A stretch of DNA of 64,000 nucleotides from Candidatus Rokuibacteriota bacterium (GTDB taxonomy: Bacteria > Methylomirabilota > Methylomirabilia > Rokubacteriales > CSP1-6). Where the stretch lies: NCBI GenBank assembly GCA_003220615.1, contig QHTB01000155.1:53861-117860 (forward strand), given 5' to 3'. Every line of letters starts with the position of its first letter. Positions within the stretch are counted from its first letter, which is position 1. Positions 49,151 through 58,461 of this stretch are shown one piece after another. The notes under the pieces are model-generated. The model was not told the origin of the DNA. It saw only the letters and a program-made list of their open reading frames with translations, and searched no databases. Made by a program: the position numbers and the translations under genes.

Positions 49151-50293
49151 CTACTTGTCCGCGATCCGTACGGCGGCTGAGCCGCCGTTGACCTTGAGCT
49201 TCGCGGTCTGCTTCAACGCGCTGCCGTCCCACTCGAAGACCCACACTTCCTTCTCGACCATGTTGCCGACCAGGATCGTGCGGCCGTCGGGTGAGAACGC
49301 GGCGCCCTGCGACCAGTGGCCGATCGGCGCCTCGGCCACCTTGCTCAGCTTGCCGCCGCTGACGCGCAGCAGGACGAGGTTGCCGTGGTCGTTGAAGAAC
49401 GGCGACTGCCTGGGCTTGTTGCTGCCGTTCATCGCGATGATCGCGACGAGCGAGCCGTCCGGCGAGAGCTTGATGCCTTCGGGTGTCTGACCGACGGTGA
49501 TCGTGTCCACCACGCGCGGCGGATTCGCGCGGAGATCGATCAGGCTCGCGGTGTCGGCGTCGCCCTGACCGCGTCCGATGTTGGCGACGACCGCGATGTC
49601 GCCCTTGCTGCTGATGTCGACGCCGTAGGGCCGGAGGCCGGCGTTCAGATCGCGCTTGGTGTGCTCGACCTTGGTCCCCTCGATCGACAGCACGGAGATG
49701 CGGTCGTCACCGTCGCGGCTGACCAGCGCCATCTTCCCGTCGGGGGTGATCGCGGCGTGGCTGACGCCGGTCTTCTCGTCACCGAGCGTGAGCTTGCCCG
49801 CCGGCGTCACCGTGCGGCCGTGGATCGAGTAGACCGAGACTGTCCCCTCGCTGCGGTTGGCGACGAGGGCGAGGTTGCCCTGCCGGTTGATTGACACGCC
49901 GGCTGCGCCCTTCCCGGCTTCGAGGGTGGCGATCACTTGAGGCGGATTGGCGCGCAGGTCCACCACCGACAGCCGGTTGTCGGCGACCTGCTTCGTCGGA
50001 TCGCTCGGGTCCACCTTCATGGCGGCCGTCACGAGCGCCAGGCCCTCGTCGGGCGTGATGGCCACGCTGAACGGCGGGCCCACGACGCTGCCGGGCACCG
50101 GGATCTCGCTCACGACGCGCGGGGGCGTGCTCTTGAGGTCGATCACCGAGAGCGTGTCGGGCGGCGCGTTGGGCACCACCTTCACCGTGCCGTTGTCCAG
50201 CATGACCTTGTTGTCGTTCACCGAGACGGCGATCTGGGCGAACGCTGGCGACGCCAGCAGGAAAAGGACGATCGCGAGCAGCATCAGCCTCAT
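49151..50293 (-). CDS. Exported YncE-like / lactonase-type beta-propeller protein
   Basis: Signal peptide MRLMLLAIVLFLLASPAFAQ; repeated ITPDGKMALVSRDGDDRISVLSI-type blades. Confidence 0.85.
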   Translation of the reverse strand: MRLMLLAIVLFLLASPAFAQIAVSVNDNKVMLDNGTVKVVPNAPPDTLSVIDLKSTPPRVVSEIPVPGSVVGPPFSVAITPDEGLALVTAAMKVDPSDPTKQVADNRLSVVDLRANPPQVIATLEAGKGAAGVSINRQGNLALVANRSEGTVSVYSIHGRTVTPAGKLTLGDEKTGVSHAAITPDGKMALVSRDGDDRISVLSIEGTKVEHTKRDLNAGLRPYGVDISSKGDIAVVANIGRGQGDADTASLIDLRANPPRVVDTITVGQTPEGIKLSPDGSLVAIIAMNGSNKPRQSPFFNDHGNLVLLRVSGGKLSKVAEAPIGHWSQGAAFSPDGRTILVGNMVEKEVWVFEWDGSALKQTAKLKVNGGSAAVRIADK

Positions 50294-50397
50294 GAGTGCA
50301 CCTCCGCGCGGGCGGTTCGAGAACGGAGCCCATCGCATGAGCCGTGGTTCGAGCGGCGCCAAGCAAAGCAGGTTCACCGCGCGAACGCAACCGCCGG

Positions 50398-50832
50398 TCA
50401 GCGCCCCGCCGCCTGGGCGCCGCGCAGGGTCATCTGGGTGCTGACCGCGTAGGCCGCCAGGTTGCCCTCGGCGTCCGCCACGTCGCACTCGACGAGGCCG
50501 ACGGTCTTGCCGCCCTTCTTAATCCGCGCGATCGCCGTCAGCGTGCCCTTCCACACCGGGCGCAGGAAGTTGATCTTCATCTCGAGCGTCGTGTAGCTCT
50601 CGCCCTCGCCGAGCGTCGTCATGTACGCCCAGCCCATGGCACCGTCGGCCAGCGCCGCCAGCACGCCGCCCTGCACGGTGCCCATCGGGTTCGTGTGGCT
50701 GTCGCCGGCTACCAGCGTGACGATCGCCTCGCCGTCCTTGAACGACGCGAGGCTGATGCCGAGGAGCGTGGCCACGGGCGGCGGGGCCAACTCTCCCCGT
50801 ACGACTCTCTCCATCTCGTCACGCAGTCTCAT
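50398..50832 (-). CDS. PaaI family hotdog thioesterase
   Basis: SHTNPMGTVQGGVLAALADGAMGWAYMTTL. Confidence 0.9.
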   Translation of the reverse strand: MRLRDEMERVVRGELAPPPVATLLGISLASFKDGEAIVTLVAGDSHTNPMGTVQGGVLAALADGAMGWAYMTTLGEGESYTTLEMKINFLRPVWKGTLTAIARIKKGGKTVGLVECDVADAEGNLAAYAVSTQMTLRGAQAAGR

Positions 50833-52090
50833 CGCTCACTCCTTTCGCTGAAGTCGTGGGAGCCTCGGGAGATGCGGTCGGCACCGGTCGCCCCAGGCGC
50901 AGTGTGAGGGCGACCGCCGTGGCGGCGACGACCAGCAGCGCGGCCATGAGCCAGAAGACGGCCTCGTACGATCCGAGCGCGTCGCGGAGCAACGATGCGC
51001 CGACCGGTGCGAAAGCCCGCGCTCCGTTGGCGCCGAGAGCGATGGCGCCCGCGATGGAGCCGTAGTGCAGCGGCCCGAAGATGGCGGCGATCGCCGTGGC
51101 CCGCGCGAGCGTGGCCATGCCGTTGGCCGCGCCCTGCATGACGATCATCGGCACCAGCGTGGGCACGTACGAGACCAGCGCGAGCTGCGCCATCGCCGCC
51201 GCCTGCATGAAGAAGATCGCGGCCGTGACGCCGCCGTGGCCGAACCGCGCGGCGACCGGCGCGAAGAAGATGCGGGCCGGCACCTGCATCGCGCCCATCC
51301 AGCCGATCGTGACCGCGGCGACCGTTGGCGAGTAGCCGTGCTCACTGAGATAGGGAATGACGTGGACCGTGACGGAGTTCGTCGTGAAGTTGCCGGCGAA
51401 GAACGCCGCCGCGAGCACCCAGAAGACGGCGGTTCGCGAGGCGACGCTCAGCGTGACGCCGGGACGGTCGTCGTGGGTGATCGCGCCGTCGCGCGGTCGC
51501 GCCGCGTGGGGCGGGCGCCGGAGCACGAGCGCGTGGATCGGGATCGTGATCACGGCGAGCACGGCGGCGAGCATCAACAGCGATTGCCGCCAGCCGAAGC
51601 GGACGAGCAGCCACGCCTCGATCGGCATGAAGATCGTGCTGGCGAACCCGGCGACGATCGTGACGGCGAGCAGCGCGCGGTCGCGGTGGCGCGCCGGGAA
51701 CCAGCCGACGATGGCCGCGAACGCCGGCTCGTAGAGCACGGCCGCCATCGCCAGGCCCATGAGGATCCACACGCTGTACAGCGCGAGCAGCGTGTGCGAC
51801 GACGCCCACAGCACGACGAGCGCGGTGGCCAGGATCGAGCCGACCGTCATCAGCGAGCGAGCGCCGTGGCGGTCGATCCAGCGGCCGACGGGCAAACCGG
51901 CCAGCGCGGCGACAGCCAGGCCGGCCGAGAACGCGCCGGTGATCTCGGCGCGCGAGAATCCCAGCTCGGCCTCCATCGGGCGGAGCATCACCGGGAAGCC
52001 GTAATAGATGATGCCCCACGAGACCGTCTCGGTGACGCAGAGGCCTGCCACCACCGCCCAGCCGTAGTCGAGTCTGCCTGGGCGTGGCAT
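50819..52090 (-). CDS. MFS transporter
   Basis: Multi-TM; LGFSRAEITGAFSAGLAVAALAGLPVGRWIDRHGARSLM. Confidence 0.9.
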   Translation of the reverse strand: MPRPGRLDYGWAVVAGLCVTETVSWGIIYYGFPVMLRPMEAELGFSRAEITGAFSAGLAVAALAGLPVGRWIDRHGARSLMTVGSILATALVVLWASSHTLLALYSVWILMGLAMAAVLYEPAFAAIVGWFPARHRDRALLAVTIVAGFASTIFMPIEAWLLVRFGWRQSLLMLAAVLAVITIPIHALVLRRPPHAARPRDGAITHDDRPGVTLSVASRTAVFWVLAAAFFAGNFTTNSVTVHVIPYLSEHGYSPTVAAVTIGWMGAMQVPARIFFAPVAARFGHGGVTAAIFFMQAAAMAQLALVSYVPTLVPMIVMQGAANGMATLARATAIAAIFGPLHYGSIAGAIALGANGARAFAPVGASLLRDALGSYEAVFWLMAALLVVAATAVALTLRLGRPVPTASPEAPTTSAKGVSDETA

Positions 52091-52163
52091 CGCCGGGCCA
52101 GACTATGCGGCCCGGCGATGCGCGGTCAAGCGAGTGCCCCGTGCGGCTCGGGTGTGGGCCGCG

Positions 52164-52853
52164 TCAGGGCGTCGGTTGAGCCCCGAAGCCGCTCGTCGTC
52201 GCGGCCGGCATATTGCCGAAGACGGTCGTGGGCGCGCTGGTCGAGGAGCCGGTGGCCGTCGGCGTCTGGGCGAGGATGCGCGCGCCCTGCACGGTGCCCT
52301 GCTCCGAGCTGGTCACCGTGCCCGTGACGTCGCGCGTTTGACTCGTGAACGTGCCCGTCAGCGTCCCGTCGGACGGGTTCGCGCTGAGCTGCAGGCTCAC
52401 GGTTTCGGTGCCGAGCGTCTGAGCGGCCGGCGTCGTCGCCGTGCTGGTCGGCGCGGGCTGAACGAGCGCGACCAGTGTCACCACGAAGACGCCGGCGTCG
52501 TTGAAGTCCCACGCGCCATGACCGGGCGTTTCAAAAACAGTTCCCGAGGCCGTCGTGATGAGGGGAGGACGGCTCTCGAGCGCCTCGCCGGTCGCCGTGA
52601 ACGTGACGAGCTCCGGCGTTGGTGTCGACGTTGGCGTCGGTGTCGCGCCGGTCGTGCCCGTCGTGCCCGTGGGCGTCGTGGTCGCGGGTGTGCGCGTCAC
52701 CATCCACGATCCCACGAGAAATTGCTCGATCAGGAACGGCGACGCGGTCGACGGTGTCGTCGGTGTGGTCGGCGTCGGCGTGGTCGTGGTCTGTGCAAGA
52801 GCGAGCGAGGCAGCGGTCGCGAGCGATGCGAGGACGATGACGATCGTGCGCAT
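52164..52853 (-). CDS. Secreted Thr/Pro-rich low-complexity protein
   Basis: Signal peptide MRTIVIVLASLATAASLALAQ followed by TTTTPTPTTPTTPST and TTTPTGTTGTTGATPTPTSTPTP. Confidence 0.65.
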   Translation of the reverse strand: MRTIVIVLASLATAASLALAQTTTTPTPTTPTTPSTASPFLIEQFLVGSWMVTRTPATTTPTGTTGTTGATPTPTSTPTPELVTFTATGEALESRPPLITTASGTVFETPGHGAWDFNDAGVFVVTLVALVQPAPTSTATTPAAQTLGTETVSLQLSANPSDGTLTGTFTSQTRDVTGTVTSSEQGTVQGARILAQTPTATGSSTSAPTTVFGNMPAATTSGFGAQPTP

Positions 52854-52999
52854 GTTGGGTCTCCCTTGAGTGGTGCCAGGTTTTCGAAGCGAGGTGTTCA
52901 CAGAGAAGCAGACCGGTGCTCGGCTCGCAACAGGAAAAGCGTTGCAGGCGGTCGCTGGCACCCGCGTTGCACGTTCGGAGGTGCCCAGGGAGGTGCGCC

Positions 53000-53203
53000 A
53001 TGAACAAGGACGAGATGGAAGGCAAAGTCGAGAAGGCCAAGGGTTACGTGAAGGAGAAAGCGGGTCAGGTGACCGGCAATCGAGATCTCGAAGCCGAAGG
53101 TGCCGCGGACCGCGCGGCCGGCAAGACGCAAGAGGCCATCGGCAAGGCCCGGCGCAAGGCAGGCGAAGCGCTCGAAGATCTCGGCGAGAAGATCAAGGAG
53201 TAG
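53000..53203 (+). CDS. CsbD family stress protein
   Basis: MNKDEMEGKVEKAKGYVKEKAGQVTGNRDLEAEGAADRAAGKTQEAIGKAR. Confidence 0.93.
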   Translation: MNKDEMEGKVEKAKGYVKEKAGQVTGNRDLEAEGAADRAAGKTQEAIGKARRKAGEALEDLGEKIKE

Positions 53204-53249
53204 CGTCAGCGCGGGGCCGTGACCAGCGGGCCGGAGTACAATTCGGCCA

Positions 53250-53603
53250 GTGAATCGCGGCTTCGGCCTGATCGAGATCCTGATCGTCCTCGTGGTCGTC
53301 GCCCTCGCGGGCACGTTCCTGTACAAGTACGTGATGTCCACGACGGCCACCGTGGAGACGCTGAAGGAACAGCGGCCACTGGCCGGCGCCAAGCTGGCCG
53401 CCGACGTGGCCACGCTCGGCACCATCCGGACGACGCTCGAAACCTATCGCAGCGAGCACGGCGCCCTGCCGGCCGACAAGGCCGCCGTGCTCGCTCTTCT
53501 TCCCGCGGCGCCGCGCTTTCAGTGCAGCGGGAACGACTTCCAGTACGATCCGGCGGGCGGCACGCTGAGCCTGTTGATCAACGATCCCGGTAGCTGTCAG
53601 TAG
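53250..53603 (+). CDS. Type IV pilin / pseudopilin-like protein
   Basis: N-terminal GFGLIEILIVLVVVALAGTFLYKYV (class III/IV prepilin motif); GTG start. Confidence 0.8.
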   Translation: MNRGFGLIEILIVLVVVALAGTFLYKYVMSTTATVETLKEQRPLAGAKLAADVATLGTIRTTLETYRSEHGALPADKAAVLALLPAAPRFQCSGNDFQYDPAGGTLSLLINDPGSCQ

Positions 53604-53612
53604 CCGCGCGCC

Positions 53613-54800
53613 GTGAGCGCTCCCGGTGAAGAGCCGGACGTCGGCCGGGGAACGCTCGCGCTCACCACGGCGATCGTCATGGGCATCATCACGTCGATGA
53701 CGATGATCGGCCCCCTGCTCTTGGACATCGCTCGCGATCTTCGCCTCCCGCTCGGACAGGCCAGCGTGCTGGCGGTCGTCTCGGCGGTTCCCCAGGCGCT
53801 CAGCTCGCCCTTTGCCGGCCTGCTCGCCGACCGGTTCGGACGGCGACCGATGATCGTGCTCTCGCTGACGGGCAGTGGCCTGCTGGCCCTCGCTGCCTCC
53901 ATCGCGCCGAGCTTCGCGACGCTCGTCGTCATCCGGTTCGTCGCCGGCCTCGTGAACTCGGTCGCGCCGACGAGCACGCTGGCCGCGCTCGGCGATCTCT
54001 GCCGCGCCCAGCGCCTGTCGCGCGCCATGGGCTGGTTCAACGTCGGATTCAGCTTCGCCGCCATCGCGGGCGTGCCGGCGATGAGCGCGATCGGTGGCGC
54101 GTTCGGATGGCGCTGGGCCTTCGCCACGATGGGCGTGCTGCTCCTGCTCCTGGCCTTCGCGGTGCTGCGCTGGTTCCCCGACGCCAGGCCGCGCCGGGCC
54201 ACGGCCAGCGTGCCCGCGACGTATCGCGCGCTGCTCCGCGTGCGCGGTCTCTGGAGCCTCATGAGCGCCAACCTGATCGAGCGCTCGATGTTCATGATGG
54301 TGACGATCTACCTGCCGGTGTTCCTGATGCTGGCGTACACGCTGTCGGCCATTGCCGTCGCGCCGGCGCTGTCGATCGTCGCGCTCGGCGCGATCGCCGG
54401 CAACGTCATCGGAAGCTGGCTCGGTGATCGCGTCCCCAAGCCCGCGGTCTTCGTCGCCGCGCAGCTCACCGCCGGCCTCCTCGGTCTCGCGCTGTTCGGC
54501 GTCCAGCTCTTCCTGCCGCTGGCCGTCGCGCTGGCCACGCTGCTCGCCTTCACCAACTCCGCGAGTCGTCCGGGCATCCTCGCCTACACCGCGGAGTTCT
54601 CGCCGGCCCACCGCGGTGCGCTGTTCGGACTCCTGGCGCTCACGAACCAGACCGGCGTGATCATCGGCACGGCGATCGGCGCCGCCGTGCTCGGCCACGG
54701 CAACTACGGGGCGTTCGCGGTGGTGACGTTCGTCCAGGGCGTCCTGGCTGCCGCGTTGGCGTGGCCGCTCGTGCTCAAGCGGCCGGCCCCGATGTCCTGA
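53613..54800 (+). CDS. MFS transporter
   Basis: Multi-TM; PFAGLLADRFGRRPMIVLSLTGSGLLALAA; GTG start. Confidence 0.9.
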   Translation: MSAPGEEPDVGRGTLALTTAIVMGIITSMTMIGPLLLDIARDLRLPLGQASVLAVVSAVPQALSSPFAGLLADRFGRRPMIVLSLTGSGLLALAASIAPSFATLVVIRFVAGLVNSVAPTSTLAALGDLCRAQRLSRAMGWFNVGFSFAAIAGVPAMSAIGGAFGWRWAFATMGVLLLLLAFAVLRWFPDARPRRATASVPATYRALLRVRGLWSLMSANLIERSMFMMVTIYLPVFLMLAYTLSAIAVAPALSIVALGAIAGNVIGSWLGDRVPKPAVFVAAQLTAGLLGLALFGVQLFLPLAVALATLLAFTNSASRPGILAYTAEFSPAHRGALFGLLALTNQTGVIIGTAIGAAVLGHGNYGAFAVVTFVQGVLAAALAWPLVLKRPAPMS

Positions 54801-54873
54801 CGCGCTCGGTGACATCACGCGCTCGACGGCTCACGCCGGCGGGTGAGACATCGGTGATAGCATCGCGCGCGTC

Positions 54874-55659
54874 GTGCTCAAGCTCGCCGAGCTGACGTTT
54901 CGCGAAGCCGCGCGTCTCGCGCGTGACCGGCGCAGCGTCGTCCTCCTCCCGCTCGGCGCCATCGAGCAGCATGGCCCTCACCTGCCGTTGCTCGTGGACT
55001 GGCTCGGCGCCGAGGAGCTGGCCCGGCGCATCGCGCCGCACTTGAGTCGCGCCGGCTATCGTCCGATTCTCGCGCCGGCGCTTCCCTACGGCGTGAGCAC
55101 GCTCGCCGTGAGCTGGGGCGGCACCGTCTCGCTGTCCACCCGGACGCTCTCGCGCGTCATCGTGGAGATCGTCACGGCGCTCGCCCACCACGGGTTCCGC
55201 AACTTCGTCCTCGTGAACTATCAGGCGGATCCCGACCATCTCCGCGCGATGGCCGCCGCGCACCGGGTGCTCCGTCGTCGCCGTGGGATCCGCGTGGCGG
55301 TTGCGGGGTTCGCGCCCGGTGCGAAGCCTCCCAACGCGATGCTGAACGATCGCGTGCTCGCGCTCACGCGAAGCCGTCGGCCTGCCCGCGAGTGGCACTC
55401 GGGCGAGCTGGAGACGTCGCTGATGCTGGCGCGAGCGCCGAGGCTCGTGCGCCGCGCCGTCGCCCGCCGCCTGCGCCCCGTGTGGGTGGACGTCGGCGAG
55501 AGGCTGCGCCGGGGCGCGCGCACCTTCGAGCAGCTCGATCGCGGCCGCCGCGGGTACTTCGGCTCGCCCGCCCTTGCGCGCGCCGCGACCGGCGAGAAGG
55601 TCATGGCGCTCCGCGGCCGGCTCATCGCGCGCGAGGTGCTCGCCACGCTGGGGCGCTGA
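54874..55659 (+). CDS. Creatininase family protein with divergent metal-site motif
   Basis: LLPLGAIEQHGPHLPLLVDWLGAEELARRI; HSGELETS. Confidence 0.85.
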   Translation: MLKLAELTFREAARLARDRRSVVLLPLGAIEQHGPHLPLLVDWLGAEELARRIAPHLSRAGYRPILAPALPYGVSTLAVSWGGTVSLSTRTLSRVIVEIVTALAHHGFRNFVLVNYQADPDHLRAMAAAHRVLRRRRGIRVAVAGFAPGAKPPNAMLNDRVLALTRSRRPAREWHSGELETSLMLARAPRLVRRAVARRLRPVWVDVGERLRRGARTFEQLDRGRRGYFGSPALARAATGEKVMALRGRLIAREVLATLGR

Positions 55660-55739
55660 ACAGCTTCGCCCAGTTTTCATGGCGGCAAACCTCCGCCATC
55701 CTCCTATCATCGAAGCGCATGCGACAGGAGGGCCAAGCC

Positions 55740-56546
55740 ATGCGACCGATCTCCCTCTCGTTCGGTGGTCTCCGCGTCGGCCTTCTCGTCTTCGTCGTGC
55801 TGCTCCTCCTCTACATGACGGTGACGGTCGTCCCCGCCGGCCACGTGGGCGTGCAGGATTTCTTCGGGACCGTGTCCGATCGCATCCTGCCCGCGGGCCT
55901 CAATGTCGTGGTCCCGGGGACGCGCGTCGTCAAGTTCAGCGTCCAGACGAGGGAGGTCAAGGAAACCGCGGCCGTGCCCACGTCCGAGGGGCTGATCGTC
56001 AGCCTCGACGTCTCGCTGCTGTTCAAGCTGCGCCCGGAGGCCGCCGGCCGCATCTACAAGACGGTCGGCCGGCAGTTCGAGGCGGTCGTCATCGACCCGC
56101 AGCTGCGCTCGGCCATCCGTGACGTCACCGCCGAGTACGAGGCGAAGTTCCTCTACTCCGCGTCGCGCGAGGTGGTGTCGCAGAACATGTTCAAGCACAT
56201 GCAGGGCGCGCTCGCCCCCCGCGGCATCGAGGCCGAGCAGGTCTTGCTGCGCAACGTCCAGCTGCCCCCACTGCTGACGACCGCCATCCAGGAGAAGCTC
56301 CAGGCCGAGCAGCAGGCCCAGCGCATGCGCTTCGTGCTCGATCGCGAGCGTCAGGAAGCCGACCGCAAGCGCGTCGAGGCGCAGGGCATCGCCGACTTTC
56401 AGTCCATCGTCGCCAAGGGCATCAGTCCCGAGCTGCTGAAGTGGAAGGCCATCGAGGTGGCGCACGAGCTGTCGAAGAGCCCCAATGCGAAAGTGATCAT
56501 CCTCGGCGACAAGAGCGGCCTGCCGATCATCCTGGGAGACAAGTGA
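55740..56546 (+). CDS. Prohibitin/SPFH family membrane protein
   Basis: VPAGHVGVQDFFGTVSDRILPAGLNVVVPG; AEQQAQRMRFVLDRERQEADRKRVEAQGIADFQ. Confidence 0.9.
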   Translation: MRPISLSFGGLRVGLLVFVVLLLLYMTVTVVPAGHVGVQDFFGTVSDRILPAGLNVVVPGTRVVKFSVQTREVKETAAVPTSEGLIVSLDVSLLFKLRPEAAGRIYKTVGRQFEAVVIDPQLRSAIRDVTAEYEAKFLYSASREVVSQNMFKHMQGALAPRGIEAEQVLLRNVQLPPLLTTAIQEKLQAEQQAQRMRFVLDRERQEADRKRVEAQGIADFQSIVAKGISPELLKWKAIEVAHELSKSPNAKVIILGDKSGLPIILGDK

Positions 56547-57229
56547 TGGGTCACGCGATGGACCTCACGGAGCGCATCGAGCGTCTCGAGAGGCAGAACC
56601 GGCTCTTCGAGGGCGCGGCGACGGTGGCCGCCCTGGCCGTTATCGCCGTCGTCGTCATGGGCCAGGCGGCGCCCAGGACTTCGACCGTCGAAGCTCAGAA
56701 GTTCGTCCTCAAGGACAAGACCGGAAAGATCCGCGCGGTGCTCGGTGAGGGCCCGGACAACGAGATCGGGCTGCTCGTCTACGACGGTAAGCAGCGGCCT
56801 CGCGCCATGATCGCGGTGGATGACAACGACATGCCGGTCATCCGGGTGTCCGATGACGCGGGCAAGGAGCGTGTCGTCCTCGATGCCATCTCGGGCGTGC
56901 GGGTTGAAGGCAATGGGCCTCGCGTGGTCCTCGGCGTTCAGCACGGCAACGAGCCGGCGCTCCAGCTCATCGACAAGGACGGCTGGACTCGCGCCACGCT
57001 GACGCTGACCAACACGAACACCGCCCCCATCCTCAAATTCCTCGATCCCCGTGGCGACACGCGCATGTGGCTCGGCGCCATGAGCGACGGCAAGGCGCAG
57101 CTCTACATGATGTCGCGGCCGGAACGCGGCGCTGGCGTGCGCCCGAGCTGGGCCGCGCTCGAGGTGGCTGCCGACGGCACGCTGGGCCTGCGCCTCAATC
57201 AGGCCGGGACGGTCTGGCGCGCGCCGTAG
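56546..57229 (+). CDS. N-terminally anchored repeat protein of unknown function, coupled to prohibitin
   Basis: Start overlaps upstream stop (tgATGg); coiled coil, TM, then repeated FVLKDKTGKIRAVLGEG / ALQLIDKDGWTRATL segments. Confidence 0.75.
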   Translation: MGHAMDLTERIERLERQNRLFEGAATVAALAVIAVVVMGQAAPRTSTVEAQKFVLKDKTGKIRAVLGEGPDNEIGLLVYDGKQRPRAMIAVDDNDMPVIRVSDDAGKERVVLDAISGVRVEGNGPRVVLGVQHGNEPALQLIDKDGWTRATLTLTNTNTAPILKFLDPRGDTRMWLGAMSDGKAQLYMMSRPERGAGVRPSWAALEVAADGTLGLRLNQAGTVWRAP

Positions 57230-57242
57230 ATCGGCCCATGCG

Positions 57243-57583
57243 CTACCGGTTTAGCACCACCTTCGCGCACGCGTCCTCCTTGTTCAGGAACATGTCTTAG
57301 CCTTCCGGCGCGTCCTCGAGTCGAAGTCCTTCTTCTGGCTCCTCTCGAGCAGCGGGCGCATGTAGCGCCGGACGCGCGTCTGCCCACTGCGCAGCGTGAG
57401 CGACCGGTTCATGAGTGAGCCGAAGAGGAGCTTGTCGATGCACCCGCCGTAGACCCCGGCCACCGACACCGTGCCGCCGTTGCAGCAGGCCATGATGGCC
57501 TGGCGCAGCGCGTGGGGCCGGTCCGTCTCGAGCATCGCGGCTTGCTTCAGGCGATCGTAGGTGCCGACGAGACCGTGCCGCAT
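57243..57583 (-). pseudogene. Remnant of zinc-dependent alcohol/formaldehyde dehydrogenase (C-terminal part, deleted and frameshifted)
   Basis: GLVGTYDRLKQAAMLETDRPHALRQAIMACCNGGTVSVAGVYGGCIDKLLFGSLMNRSLTLRSGQTRVRRYMRPLLER, then in another frame MFLNKEDACAKVVLNR*. Confidence 0.85.
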
Positions 57584-57624
57584 ACCGCGCGCATACCAGT
57601 TGTCACCAGGGTTAGGCTGAAATC

Positions 57625-57942
57625 ATGGCCAGGAAAAAGACCGCCGCGCGCGCACGCAAAGGAACGCAGTGGGTTCGCCACGTCGCAGAAACTTCCAACG
57701 CCATGGATCTGCCGCCCGGCATCTTCACGCGCCCGCCCAAGGAGATCGCCCGGGGCCTCCGGCAATCCGTTCTGCGCAGTCGTCGCACCAAGGGAACGAA
57801 ATACCAGTCGGCCATGTCGATGCTGAACCTCTTCATCAACCGCAGCGGCAAGAACCTCGCCGCTCGGGACCGGCGGCGACTGGAGGCGGCGAAGGACGAG
57901 CTGCGGAAGGTGTTCAGGCGTGAGCTGAGGAGGGCCGCATGA
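57625..57942 (+). CDS. DUF3175-like protein
   Basis: QWVRHVAETSNAMDLPPGIFTRPPKEIARGLRQSVLRSRRTKGTKYQSAMSMLNLFINRSGKNL. Confidence 0.75.
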   Translation: MARKKTAARARKGTQWVRHVAETSNAMDLPPGIFTRPPKEIARGLRQSVLRSRRTKGTKYQSAMSMLNLFINRSGKNLAARDRRRLEAAKDELRKVFRRELRRAA

Positions 57943-58031
57943 TCGTCGCGCTCCGCTTACTCGCCCTGATGTTGACCTCGCTGGTTCTCGGGTTCGGCTT
58001 CTGCCACGTGCTCGAGATGCCGGGCAGATGA
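57939..58031 (+). CDS. N-terminal fragment of a split DUF1772-like membrane protein
   Basis: MIVALRLLALMLTSLVLGFGFCHVLEMPGR*; ATGA overlaps at both ends. Confidence 0.6.
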   Translation: MIVALRLLALMLTSLVLGFGFCHVLEMPGR

Positions 58032-58444
58032 AGCTCGGCGGGCACGAGTACATGATGGTCCAGCAGATTTACACGACGTTCGGCCCCGCGGCCTCCGTCC
58101 TGGAGCCGGGAGCCATCGTCGTGAGCGCCGTGCTTGCATTTCTCGTGCGGCGCCGCTGGCCGCCGTTCGCGCTGACGTTCGGCGCTGCCGTGGCGCTGGC
58201 CGCGGCGCTCGGCGTCTGGGGTGCGCTCGTCTACCCGGTGAATCAGCGCTGGGCGGAGTTACCGCCCGGGGCCCTGCCGCCGGACTGGCAGGTGCTACGC
58301 GCGCGCTGGGAGTACGGCCACGTCGCCCACGCGGTGCTGCTGGCTCTCGGCTTCGCGGCGCTCGTGACGTCGGTGCTGGTCGACACGGTGCCGTGGCGCG
58401 CGAGCGGCCGCGGCGTCAGGGACGACGTGAGGCGCGTCGCGTAG
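58028..58444 (+). CDS. C-terminal part of a split DUF1772-like membrane protein
   Basis: MKLGGHEYMMVQQIYTTFGPAASVLEPGAIVVSAVLAFLVRRRWPPFALTFGAA...; three TMs. Confidence 0.7.
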   Translation: MKLGGHEYMMVQQIYTTFGPAASVLEPGAIVVSAVLAFLVRRRWPPFALTFGAAVALAAALGVWGALVYPVNQRWAELPPGALPPDWQVLRARWEYGHVAHAVLLALGFAALVTSVLVDTVPWRASGRGVRDDVRRVA

Positions 58445-58461
58445 GAAGGTCAGCGGCGCTT

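Noticed and set aside
53193-54818. 541-aa minus-strand ORF full of Arg, Asp, Glu and His
   Set aside because: Antisense shadow of the MFS transporter and pseudopilin genes
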